The translations under genes were made by a program, and so were the position numbers. Under the pieces are notes generated by a model. It did not search any database, was not told the DNA's origin, and worked only from the letters and a program-made list of their open reading frames with translations. Shown piece after piece: positions 53,413-61,780 of a DNA stretch of 64,000 bases; the first letter of the stretch is position 1, and each line of letters starts with the position of its first letter. This DNA comes from JBEDUK01 sp963781595 (GTDB taxonomy: Bacteria > Actinomycetota > UBA4738). The stretch is from positions 62,001 through 126,000 of the forward strand of contig CAWAGG010000006.1 in assembly GCA_963781595.1 (NCBI GenBank), written 5' to 3'.

Positions 53413-54135
53413 CAGCGCGCGGGCGCGACCCGGCCTTCGCGCGTGCGGCGGCCTCGTCGGTCGCGTCGAACCGACGGAGCACCGCCTCCAGCACGGCATG
53501 GTTGCTGGTGACCACCGGCACGCCGAGCGCGGCGCCGATCGCGTCCATCGCGTCGATCGCCCGGAAGTTCGTGCACGACGCGAAGAGCAGGTCGATCGCG
53601 ACCGAGCCGAAGGCGGTCACGGCGAGGTCGACGATCCGCTCGGGCGGCACCTCCGCGATCGCGAAGTTCTCGTCGATCCCCAGTCCGTGGATCCCGGCCA
53701 CCTCGACGCCGTCGGCTTCGATGCTCGCTCGGATCTTCTGCGTTCAGGGCCTCGACGTAGGGCGTGATCGACGCCGATCCGTCCGGCCCCACGGCGGGCG
53801 ATCGCGTCACGGACCGATGCGATCGTGCTGATCGTCTCGGCGCCCGTGACGGCCGAGATCCGGGCGCACAGCTCCACGTCGTACGCGTCGCCCCGGAGCG
53901 CCCCGGCGCTGGTGCAGCCGAACACGACCGCGTGCGGCCGCGCGGTCCCGAGGTCCCGCGCGGCCGGCATGACGTGGTCGTCCAACATCACGGCCTCGCC
54001 CTCGGGCGTGGTCTCCTCCAGGAACATCCGGGCCGTGTGGAGCTGGAACCGATCGGGCAAGCGGCGGTAGAGGTCGACCTCCATCACCGTGTTCGACGAC
54101 GGGACGATGAGCCCGATCCGAACGCGTTCGCTCAC
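53412..54135 (-). pseudogene. maleate isomerase / Asp-Glu racemase-superfamily protein, frameshifted
   Basis: Reconstructed at about 241 residues, the usual length for maleate cis-trans isomerases and arylmalonate decarboxylases. The start is RIGLIVPSSNTVMEVDLYRR, the first catalytic cysteine is in VVFGCTSAGAL and the second in DLLFASCTNFRAIDA. Breaks are at about 53770 (one extra base before ITPYVEAL) and about 53744 (one missing base before KIRASIEADGVEVAGIH). A third may lie near the end (about 53430). A GTG at 54135 overlaps the DUF6282 stop in GTGA. Maleate isomerase would turn maleate into fumarate, the last step of several N-heterocycle pathways. Confidence 0.8.
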
Positions 54136-55046
54136 GGCGACGTCGCCTCCTCCACCGAGGGCGGCGGGTCGCCGTCGATCCCCAGCAGCTCCGCCGGGTT
54201 CACCCGGATCAGCGTGGCGATGTCGTCCTCGGCGACGCCGCTCTCGTGCACGCACTGCGCGAAGATCCGCAGCGCCTCGGCCGGCATCGGATTGTGCCGC
54301 TGCCCGGTGTCCGAAACCAGGAGGCAGTGCGAGGCCCCGATCGCCTGGACCGCCTTCGCGATCCGCTTCGGGTTCGCGTAGGCCCACATCGGGGAGATCG
54401 TGCAGTACCCGAACTCCGCGTAGGCGCCCATGGACGACAGCTCGCGGAGCTCGTCCAGCGTGAGGTCCGGGACCTTGAAGAACGGATGGGTCACGGTGAT
54501 CTTCTGCACGCCGCGGCGGCGCGCCTCGGCGATCAGCGTCCGGATCTCCGACGGCGAGAGGTGACACGTCCCGAGGATCACGTCGTGCTGGGCGATCAGG
54601 TCGAGGACCTCGAGGGTCGGTGACGTCAGCTCGCCGTGCTCGTCGACGACCGAGATGCCGGGCCTCGCCGAACCCCCGCTCTGCTGGACGTCGTAGGAAC
54701 CGGTCCCGCCGTGCATCTCCGCGTGGAAGGCTGCGTCGACGGTGGGCATCCAGACCTCGCGTGCGCCGAGCTCGAGCGCGGCCTCGACGGCGGCCGGGTT
54801 CACCCCGCCGACCGCGTGATTGAGGACGATCCCGCCGAACACCCGGATGCCGGGGAACAGTCGCTCCGCGTACGCGGCACGCGACGCGGACGGCTCGTAG
54901 TGGCTCTTGATCATCACCGCGCCGAACGCCATGCCCTGCGCGTGCTCGACGACCTCGACGTCGTCCGCCAGCCTCGGGAACAGGTCGGGCGACGGATGGC
55001 AATGCATGTCGATCGCGCCCGAGACGTCGACGAGCGGGCCCTTCAT
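54132..55046 (-). CDS. DUF6282 family metal-dependent hydrolase-like protein
   Basis: A 304-residue intact TIM-barrel protein of the DUF6282 family. Metal-site candidates follow the amidohydrolase pattern: AIDMHCHPSPDLFPR (H-x-H), AVMIKSHYEPS, ILGTCHLSPSEI, ITVTHPFF and LLVSDTGQ with the terminal aspartate. The biochemical role is undescribed to my knowledge; the fold suggests hydrolysis of a C-N or lactone bond. It is coupled on both sides by four-base overlaps (ATGA at 55043-55046 and GTGA at 54132-54135). It is the only undamaged gene between frameshifted neighbours. Confidence 0.83.
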   Translation of the reverse strand: MKGPLVDVSGAIDMHCHPSPDLFPRLADDVEVVEHAQGMAFGAVMIKSHYEPSASRAAYAERLFPGIRVFGGIVLNHAVGGVNPAAVEAALELGAREVWMPTVDAAFHAEMHGGTGSYDVQQSGGSARPGISVVDEHGELTSPTLEVLDLIAQHDVILGTCHLSPSEIRTLIAEARRRGVQKITVTHPFFKVPDLTLDELRELSSMGAYAEFGYCTISPMWAYANPKRIAKAVQAIGASHCLLVSDTGQRHNPMPAEALRIFAQCVHESGVAEDDIATLIRVNPAELLGIDGDPPPSVEEATSP

Positions 55047-55848
55047 CCCACGATCACCTCCTGCTCGGCCTGGGCGGCGGCGCGGTTCGGACCCTCCCGG
55101 AGGTCGGCGAGCACGGCCATCTCCTCCGTCGACGGGGGAGCGAGCTCCGGAACGCTCGCCGGCACCAGGAGTTCGAACCCGGTGTTCGCCCGCACGTCGG
55201 CCACGGTCGCCCCGGGCTGCAGGCCGTCCAGCCGCATCGCCTTCGAGACCGGGTCGAACCCGAGCATTGCGAGGTCCGTGATCACCGCGGCCGGCCTCGC
55301 GCGGGTCAGGCCGGCGCGCTCACGTGCGTCGCCACCGTCCAGGTAGCCGGGGCTGGTGATGAAGTCCACCCGTTCGACGAAGCGACGCCGCTCGTGCTTC
55401 GTGATGACGAAGATCTCGCGGCACGAGCGAGACGATGTCGTTCGCGCCGCCGCTGCCCGGGAGCCGGACCTTGGGGTCGTCCGGCGGTCCGATGAAGCTG
55501 GTGTTCACGTTGCCGAACCGGTCGACCTGCGCGGCGCCGACGAACCCGTAGTCGAAGTGACCGCCCTGCGCCAACAGGAAGACATCGACGATGCCGGTGA
55601 GCATCGAGGACCGCGGCGCGCCGCGCATCTCGTTCGTGGAGATCGGCAGCTTGCCCGGGATCATCCGCGGTCCGACGTAGCCACCCTCCAGCACGATCGT
55701 GAGGCCGGGCGCGTGCAGGTTCTGGGCGAGGACGCTCGCGAGCAGCGGCGCGCCGACGCCGGCGAAGACGACGTCGCCGTCGGCCAGCAGCCGGCTCCCG
55801 GCGACGATCATGGCGTCCTCGGGGCTCCACAAGGACCGGGGCGGTCAC
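55043..55848 (-). pseudogene. CoA-transferase subunit B, frameshifted
   Basis: Reconstructed at about 268 residues. It resembles the B subunit of glutaconate/3-oxoacid CoA-transferases: GDVVFAGVGAPLLASVLAQN, APGLTIVLEGGYVGPRMIPG (glutamate in the expected catalytic region), GFVGAAQVDRFGNVNTSFIG and LPGSGGANDIVSL. Breaks are at about 55823 (between the start VTAPVLVEP and PEDAMIVAG) and about 55420 (before IFVITKHERRRFVERVDFIT). The rest of the frame runs intact to the stop. The GTG at 55848 overlaps the A-subunit stop (GTGA) and its own stop overlaps the DUF6282 start (ATGA). Confidence 0.78.
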
Positions 55849-56744
55849 GGGAGCAGCTCCTCCGCGCGCCGCCGCTGCTCGCCGAGCGGCCCGGCGCCGG
55901 CCTGGGCCAGGAAGCCCTCGAAGCCGCCGGCTCGTGCACCACCGTCGAAGGTATTCCCGCGCGCCCTCCTCGCCCCCGTCGTCGACGTAGCGCGGGTACA
56001 GGTCGAAGTGCTCGAACGAGGCCTCGTAGCGCCCGTAGCACTCGTGCGGGAACGAGCCGAACGGGACCTCGACGACCGCGTCCACCTGGAAGTGCGGCAC
56101 CGCGGTCCGGTCGGCGCTCGCGACGATGTCGTCGGCGGGGACGAGCTCCTCGGCGGTCAGGATGACCCGCTTCGGGCCCCCGGCGAGCTCGCGGTCCATG
56201 TACGGCGCGCCCTCGATCTGGCCGTTGCCGGACGCGTCGGCGCGCTGCACGTGGACCAGCGCGACATCGGGTCGCGAGCGCGGGAACCGGCAGACGGGGC
56301 GCCGGTGAAGGGTCGTCCATCACCTTCGCGCCGGAGAGCTCCAACAGGTCCGAACCCAGGAGCGGACATCGTCGGCAGGAACGGGACGCCCATCGCCCGG
56401 CCGCTGATAGCCGGGCCCAAGCGACAGATGGCTCCACTCCTCGTAGGTGGCCAGGCCGCCCTCCACGTATCGGCGGAAGACCTTCGGGATGCCCCACGGC
56501 AGGCCGATGCCCACCCAGCTGGAGATCAGGCGACGGGCGGCGCCCGGTGCCAGGAACAGGTCGGACTCGTAGCACATCAGGCTGCGGGAGAGGGTCAGGT
56601 CTTCCGGCGTTCGGCGCGCAGCAGCTCCAGGAGCATGGCCCACGGCGTCCGCGAGTACAGGCAGCCCCCGATCGCGACGTGGTCGCCGTCGGACACCAGG
56701 CGGCCGCGCCGGCGGCAGGTCGACGACCTTGCCTCGGGTGTCAT
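55845..56744 (-). pseudogene. CoA-transferase subunit A, multiply frameshifted
   Basis: Reconstructed at about 300 residues, matching A subunits of glutaconate-type CoA-transferases. Recognisable blocks in order are RLVSDGDHVAIGGCLYSR, SLMCYESDLFLAPGAARRLI, WVGIGLPWGIPKVFRRYVEG, RAMGVPFLPTMSAPG, SDLLELSGAKVMDDP, VQRADASGNGQIEGAPYMD and HFQVDAVVEVPFGSFPHECY. At least six frame changes are needed (about 56735, 56705, 56605, 56410, 56355, 56310-56275 and 55945-55900). No in-frame nonsense codon is seen once frames are joined. The ATG at 56744 overlaps the LLM stop in ATGA. Confidence 0.72.
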
Positions 56745-57742
56745 CGAGTAGTCCCGTCGGACGGTGACGGGGAGAGCGGCGGGAGGACGTCGGCGGCGAG
56801 GGCCTCCACCTGCTCGGTTGCGTACTCACAGGGCATCAGGGCGATGTGGCGGACCCCGGCCTCGAGATGGTCGGCGAGCTGTTCGACGCACTGCTCGGGC
56901 GTGCCCCGGATGGCGTGTCCGGCGTCGAATCGCTCCACGGCGGGCAGTCGAACAACCGGTCGATGAACGCCCGCGCCCGCCCGTCCGCGGCTTCGTACGA
57001 GCCGTCGATGCAGATCGGGAGCTGCGCGACGTTCTGCAGCTCGTCGGGGTCGCGGCCGGCCTCCTCGGCGAAGGCCCGGACCTTCGCCCAGGAGCGCGGA
57101 AGCTGTCGGCCGTGTAGAAGTACGTGAGCCAGCCGTCGGCCTTCGTCGCGGCCCGCCGCAGGACGCGGTCCACGTAACCGCCGACCAGGAGCCGGGGCCT
57201 CGGACGGCGGGAGGACTTCGGCAGCATCACGGCGCGCTTGAAGACCATGCCGTCCGCTTCGCCGGTACCTGCTCGTCGACCCAGAAGCGCGTCAGGACGT
57301 CGAGGTTGCGCTCGAAGATCGGCGCCGCGGTCGTCGAACGGCACGCCGACGGCCTCGAACTCGCGCGTCGTACCAGCCCGAGGCCACGCCGAGCACCAGC
57401 CGGCCGCCCGGACATGCGGTCGATCGACGACGTGACCTTGGCCAGGACGACCGGGTTGCGCAGCGGGAGGACCAGGACGCCGGTTCCCAGCTCCACCCGC
57501 TCGGTGACGGCGGACAGGCCCGCGAGCGTCGACAGCGAATCGAGGAACGGGAAGGGCGTCTGCGAACCCAGCAGCATGTGATCCCACGCCCACAGCGAGT
57601 CGAACCCGAGGGCTTCGGCTCGCAGTCCGTAGGCGCGGATCCGTTCGAAGTCGGGCTCGTCCGGGGACGCGGTGAAGTTCTCGATCGCCAGTCCGAACCG
57701 GACCTGTGCCACTGCGCCCTCCGATGCGTCCGTTCGGCTCAC
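56741..57742 (-). pseudogene. LLM-class flavin-dependent oxidoreductase, multiply frameshifted
   Basis: Reconstructed at about 330 residues. Luciferase-like (F420 or FMN) monooxygenase blocks are RFGLAIENFTASPDEPDFER, EALGFDSLWAWDHMLLGSQ, VELGTGVLVLPLRNPVVLAK, REFEAVGVPFDDRG, IFERNLDVLTRFWVDEQV, RPRLLVGGYVDRVLRRAATK, QLPICIDGSYEAADGRARAF and HAIRGTPEQCVEQLADHLEA. The pieces alternate between frames with breaks at about 57418, 57332, 57268, 57103 and 56943. It would oxygenate or open a ring intermediate, as RutA does for uracil. The start is ATG 57742, or GTG 57712. It heads the overlapping operon. Confidence 0.75.
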
Positions 57743-57910
57743 GACCCCGGTCCCAGCCGTGGCGGCCGTCTGCGGCCTCGACCGCGTGCTCGCGGTGCTC
57801 GCCGTCGCCGCAGGTGGCCACAGTAGGAACGGGCCCCGGGGGCGTCAACGAGCAAAGTGAGCAACGATCCGCGCCGATGGATCACATCGTGAGCGCACCT
57901 GCCGCTGCCT

Positions 57911-59188
57911 TCAGTCCGGCGTCGCCTGCCCGTCCACGTACACCTGCGTGCGCGCCGGCTCGGTCTCGGCGACCACACGGCCAAGCCGGATCGTCGTACG
58001 CACCGCGGGGCGTAACCGGATCGCTTCGACCTCGTCGGTGCAGTCCAGCAGGATGAGGTTCGCCGGCTTCCCGGGTTCGATCGTCCAGTCGCGGCCGGCC
58101 CCGACCAGCGGGTTCCGCGTGACCATGTCGAAGGCCCGGAACAGCTCGGAGCGCCCGCTCATCTGCGCGCCGTGGACCAGCATGAACAGCGCGTCGAGCA
58201 TCGAGCCGGTGCCCAGCGGGTACCACGGGTCCATGATGCAGTCGTACCCGCACGCGACGTTCACCCCGGCCGCGTCCAGTTCCTTCACCCGCGTGATCCC
58301 GCGCCGCTTCGGGTACGTGTCGAAGCGCCCCTGCAGCAGGATGTTCGTCAGCGGATTCGCCACGATCGTCACGCCCGCGCGCTTGAGGATCTGCAGCAGC
58401 TTGAACGCGTACGCGTCGTTGTAGCTCGCCATCGCCGTCACGTGGCTGGCGGCGACGCGGCCCTGCAGGCCGTCCTTCAGCGTCCGCGCCGCCACATGCT
58501 CGAGGAAACGCGACTGCTCGTCGTCGGTCTCGTCGCAGTGCAGGTCGAGCGGCGCGTCGAACTCGCGCGCCAGGTCGAAGACGAACCCCACCTCCGCGAT
58601 GCCGTCCTCGCGCGTGAGCTCGTAGTGCGGGATCCCGCCCACGACGTCCGCCCCCAGCTCCATCGCCTCGCGCATCAGGGCCTTGCCGTCCGGGAAGCCG
58701 AGGACCCCGTCCTGCGGGAACGCGATCAGCTCCAGGTCGACCAGGTCCCGGACCTCCTCGCGCACCTCCAGCAGCGCCCGCAGGGCGACGAGGTTCGGAT
58801 CGCACACATCGACGTGGCTGCGGATGAACCCGGTCCCCTGCCCGACCTTCCACAGGATCGCCTCTCGCGCGCGGCGCTTGACGTCCTCGTGCGTGAGGGT
58901 CTCCTTCCGTTCGGCCCACGTGAGGATCCCTTCGATCAGGGTCCCGGATTCGTTGTGCCTCGGCTCGCCGACCGTGAGGACCGAGTCGAGGTGGATGTGC
59001 GTGTCCGCGAACGGGGGCGAGACGAGGCTGCCCGCCGCGTCGATCTCCCGTGCGGACCCACCGGCTGCCGGCAGGGATCCCGCGGGCACGACCTCTGCGA
59101 TCCGGTCACCTTCGAGGCCGACGTCGAACAGATCCGAACCGTGCCGGACCGTCGGCGCGATCCGGGCGTTCCGGATGATCAGGTCCAT
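57911..59188 (-). CDS. cytosine-deaminase-like amidohydrolase
   Basis: A 425-residue metal-dependent hydrolase of the cytosine deaminase (CodA-like) family. The metal ligands are in FADTHIHLDS (H-x-H), LDLHCDETDDEQ, VAASHVTAMAS and GYDCIMDPWYPLG, whose Asp is the last ligand. GFIRSHVDVCDPNL and RAGVTIVANPLTNILL are family-typical. It likely removes an amino group or opens an N-heterocycle. It is intact, lies 168 bp upstream of the LLM gene on the same strand, and completes a nucleobase-type catabolic set with the NCS1 permease and PucR. The ATG at 59188 begins MDLIIRNARI. Confidence 0.9.
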   Translation of the reverse strand: MDLIIRNARIAPTVRHGSDLFDVGLEGDRIAEVVPAGSLPAAGGSAREIDAAGSLVSPPFADTHIHLDSVLTVGEPRHNESGTLIEGILTWAERKETLTHEDVKRRAREAILWKVGQGTGFIRSHVDVCDPNLVALRALLEVREEVRDLVDLELIAFPQDGVLGFPDGKALMREAMELGADVVGGIPHYELTREDGIAEVGFVFDLAREFDAPLDLHCDETDDEQSRFLEHVAARTLKDGLQGRVAASHVTAMASYNDAYAFKLLQILKRAGVTIVANPLTNILLQGRFDTYPKRRGITRVKELDAAGVNVACGYDCIMDPWYPLGTGSMLDALFMLVHGAQMSGRSELFRAFDMVTRNPLVGAGRDWTIEPGKPANLILLDCTDEVEAIRLRPAVRTTIRLGRVVAETEPARTQVYVDGQATPD

Positions 59189-59201
59189 CGGCGCCGGACC
59201 G

Positions 59202-59597
59202 TCAGGCGGTCGGCTCGGCAGGCGGCGTACCCGACTCGTCGTCGGACCCGGACGCGGATCCCGTTTCGGACTTCGTGCCGAGCCGCTTCTTGATCTCCCC
59301 GCTCGCCTCCGCGAACGACACGGCGAGCGCCGACCCCAGCGACGTGACCGCCGCGTCCAGGCTCTGCTTCGCCGCCGGGTCGCGGAACGTCTCACCGATC
59401 GAGGTGAACGTCCGATCGAGCTGCTGCGTCACCGTCCGAACGGCCTCCTCGACCTTCCGGCGGCTCTCCTCAACGGACTCCTGTGCGCCCTGGCCGCTCT
59501 CCTCGCCGAGCGCCCGGTACCGCTCCGCGAGCTTCCGTCCAAGGTCCGAGAAGTGCTCCCCGACGTCGTTCCACGCGTCCTTCGAGCTGCCGGCCAT
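59202..59597 (-). CDS. coiled-coil-rich hypothetical protein
   Basis: A 131-residue soluble protein with two amphipathic helical stretches (HFSDLGRKLAERYRALGEES and ESRRKVEEAVRTVTQQLDRT) and an acidic, Ser/Gly-rich tail (SETGSASGSDDESGTPP). Similar short proteins occur widely in actinobacteria without assigned function. The ATG at 59597 is preceded by AGGAGG. It ends 13 bp before the deaminase start on the same strand, but its content does not suggest a catabolic role. Confidence 0.72.
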   Translation of the reverse strand: MAGSSKDAWNDVGEHFSDLGRKLAERYRALGEESGQGAQESVEESRRKVEEAVRTVTQQLDRTFTSIGETFRDPAAKQSLDAAVTSLGSALAVSFAEASGEIKKRLGTKSETGSASGSDDESGTPPAEPTA

Positions 59598-59674
59598 CCC
59601 CCGCACCTCCTGTCATCTGTATGTCGAACGCCTACGCTACGCCCATCGGCGGTCGCCCCGCTCGGCCGTCCGGC

Positions 59675-60016
59675 TCAGCTCGGCGCCCGGTGGAACGGCG
59701 CTGGCTCCGGGTCGCCGGGGGCGTGCTTCCACGTGTAGCCGCACTGCCGACACGTGTGGACCTCCTTCGGCGAGGACGCGGCCGTCCCGCGGGCGTTCTG
59801 CCACGCGGCGTACCAGGCCGTTGCGCCCGCGATCAGCAGGATGACCAGCATCGCCTTCCAGGCGGCGAGCGTCAGCACGAACAGCACCGGGACCCAGATC
59901 AATAGTCTGACGAGCGGCATCCGCCGCTTGAACGTGCGACCGTCCGGGTATTCGCGGGTCTTGCGCGTGTCGACGCGACGACCACCGCAACTCGGACATG
60001 TGAGCCTCTCGGTCAT
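59675..60016 (-). CDS. membrane protein with two zinc ribbon half-sites
   Basis: A 113-residue protein. An N-terminal CPSCGGRR and a C-terminal HTCRQCGYTWKH together give four cysteines able to form one zinc ribbon. Between them lie two adjacent hydrophobic helices (LLIWVPVLFVLTLAAW and MLVILLIAGATAWYAAW). Both metal half-sites would therefore face the cytosol. Function is unknown. The gene is preceded by a 99-bp gap after the cydC stop. Confidence 0.75.
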   Translation of the reverse strand: MTERLTCPSCGGRRVDTRKTREYPDGRTFKRRMPLVRLLIWVPVLFVLTLAAWKAMLVILLIAGATAWYAAWQNARGTAASSPKEVHTCRQCGYTWKHAPGDPEPAPFHRAPS

Positions 60017-60115
60017 TTCGCGCTCATCGAGCGGCAGAGTGTAGCCATCCGCAGGCGCCTGCTGCCTCTCGCCGGTGCCGGAACGCGGATGCGTACCTCG
60101 TCAGGACGACCGCGA

Positions 60116-61780
60116 TTATCCCTCCGGCGCCGTGATGACGGTTCCCCGCCGAAGCTCCACGACCCCGTCGACGGCGTCGAGACCCTCCGTGCGATGGGTG
60201 ATGAGGAGCACCGAGCGGCCGTCGGTGGCCGTCAGCACGTCGGCGACCAGCGCCTCCGCCGTCGGCCCGTCGAGGTGCGCGGTCGGTTCGTCCAGCACCA
60301 GGATCGGCCGATCCGCGAGGAACGAGCGCGCGAGCGCGAGCCGCCGGCGCTCGCCGCCCGAGACCAGTGCCCCCTCCGAGCCGACGAACGTATCGATGCC
60401 GTCGGACAGGCCCGCGACCCAATCCCAGATCCTGGCCCGGCGGAGCGCGGCCTCGATCTGCGCGTCGTCGGCGTCCGGGCGCGCGAGCCGGACGTTCTCC
60501 CGGATCGTCGAGCCGAAGAGGTACGCGTCCTGCGCGTCGAGTCCGACGACCGTGCGCACGTCGCGCTGGCGGAGCATCCGCACGTCGGTGCCCCCCACCG
60601 CGACCCGACCGTCGTCGGGGTCGAAGAACCGCACCAACAGCGCAGCCACCGTGCTCTTCCCCGATCCGGAGTGGCCGACGAGCGCGATCCTCCGGCCCCG
60701 CGGCAGTCCTAGATCGACGGCGTCGAGGCCCCAGGTCTGCGGGTCGTCTCCGTCGACCGACACCCGATCCAGGCTCGCCGTCGGGTCCTCGGGCGTGGGG
60801 AGCGGCGCGTGCGTATCGACCGCCGCAGGAGGACGTTCACCGATCTCGAGCAGTCGCCTCCCCGCCTGGATCGTGTCCGCGAGGCCGAGGGCCGCGCCCG
60901 GAAGCGATGTCACGGCCTCGAAGGAGGCCAGCGCGCCCAGCGCCAGCGCGGCCACCAGAACGCGGTCGAGCGCGCCGGCGCCGGAGGCGCGCACGCAGAC
61001 CGCCAGCACGCCGACGACGGTGAGCCCCGTCACGAGCGTGCCGAGACACTCGACCAGCCCGCCCGCCCACGCATCGCGCCGCGCGAGTCGCCCGAGCTTC
61101 CGATCGAGCATCCGTACATCGGCGAGCATCGTCTCGGTGGCGCCCAACACCGCCAGTTCGGGCGCACCGCGGAAGACGTCGACCAGCTCCGTGGTGAGCG
61201 CGGCGCGGGTAACGGCTCGGTGCCGCCCGGTGGCCCGCCCCGCCATCGCCGCGACGATCGGGACCACCACGCCTCCCAACAGGAGGCCCACGGCGAGCAC
61301 GATCGCCGCGGCGGGCAGGACGAGCGCCGCGACCGCGACGGACACCGCGCCCGCGATCAGCGCGACGAGCGCCGGATAGAGCGCTCGCAGGAAGAGGTTC
61401 TGCGTCGCGTCGACGTCAACGACGATCCGCGCGAGCAGATCACCCTGCGCGAGCCCGTCCCCCGTCGACGGGATCCGCGGCTCGAGCGTCCCGTAGAACG
61501 CGACCCGCATCCGCGCGAGGACCCGGAAGGCGAGGTCGTGCGAGACGAGCCGCTCGAAGTAGCGAGAGATCGGCCGGGCCAGCGCGAACGCTCGAACGGC
61601 GACGATGACGAGGGTGAGCGACAGGACCGGCGGGTGTTCGGCCGATCGCGAGATCAGGTATCCGGCGAGCCCCATCAGGCCGACGCCGGCGAGCACGGTG
61701 AACGATCCGAGGGCGACGGAAAGGGCAAGTCGCCCGGCGGGCGGGTGGCCGATCCGCAGGAGCGACCGGAGCGTCCTCAC
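60116..61780 (-). CDS. cydC: thiol-reductant ABC exporter subunit CydC
   Basis: A 554-residue half-transporter: six-span membrane domain (about 1-300) plus ATPase domain. Walker A is GHSGSGKSTVAAL, the signature LVSGGERRRLALARS, Walker B ILVLDEPTAHLD, and the switch histidine in LLITHRTEGLD. With CydD it forms the heterodimeric exporter of glutathione or cysteine needed for assembling cytochrome bd oxidase. Its start overlaps the cydD stop (ATGA at 61777-61780). The gene order cydB, cydD, cydC matches the common actinobacterial cyd operon. Confidence 0.93.
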   Translation of the reverse strand: MRTLRSLLRIGHPPAGRLALSVALGSFTVLAGVGLMGLAGYLISRSAEHPPVLSLTLVIVAVRAFALARPISRYFERLVSHDLAFRVLARMRVAFYGTLEPRIPSTGDGLAQGDLLARIVVDVDATQNLFLRALYPALVALIAGAVSVAVAALVLPAAAIVLAVGLLLGGVVVPIVAAMAGRATGRHRAVTRAALTTELVDVFRGAPELAVLGATETMLADVRMLDRKLGRLARRDAWAGGLVECLGTLVTGLTVVGVLAVCVRASGAGALDRVLVAALALGALASFEAVTSLPGAALGLADTIQAGRRLLEIGERPPAAVDTHAPLPTPEDPTASLDRVSVDGDDPQTWGLDAVDLGLPRGRRIALVGHSGSGKSTVAALLVRFFDPDDGRVAVGGTDVRMLRQRDVRTVVGLDAQDAYLFGSTIRENVRLARPDADDAQIEAALRRARIWDWVAGLSDGIDTFVGSEGALVSGGERRRLALARSFLADRPILVLDEPTAHLDGPTAEALVADVLTATDGRSVLLITHRTEGLDAVDGVVELRRGTVITAPEG

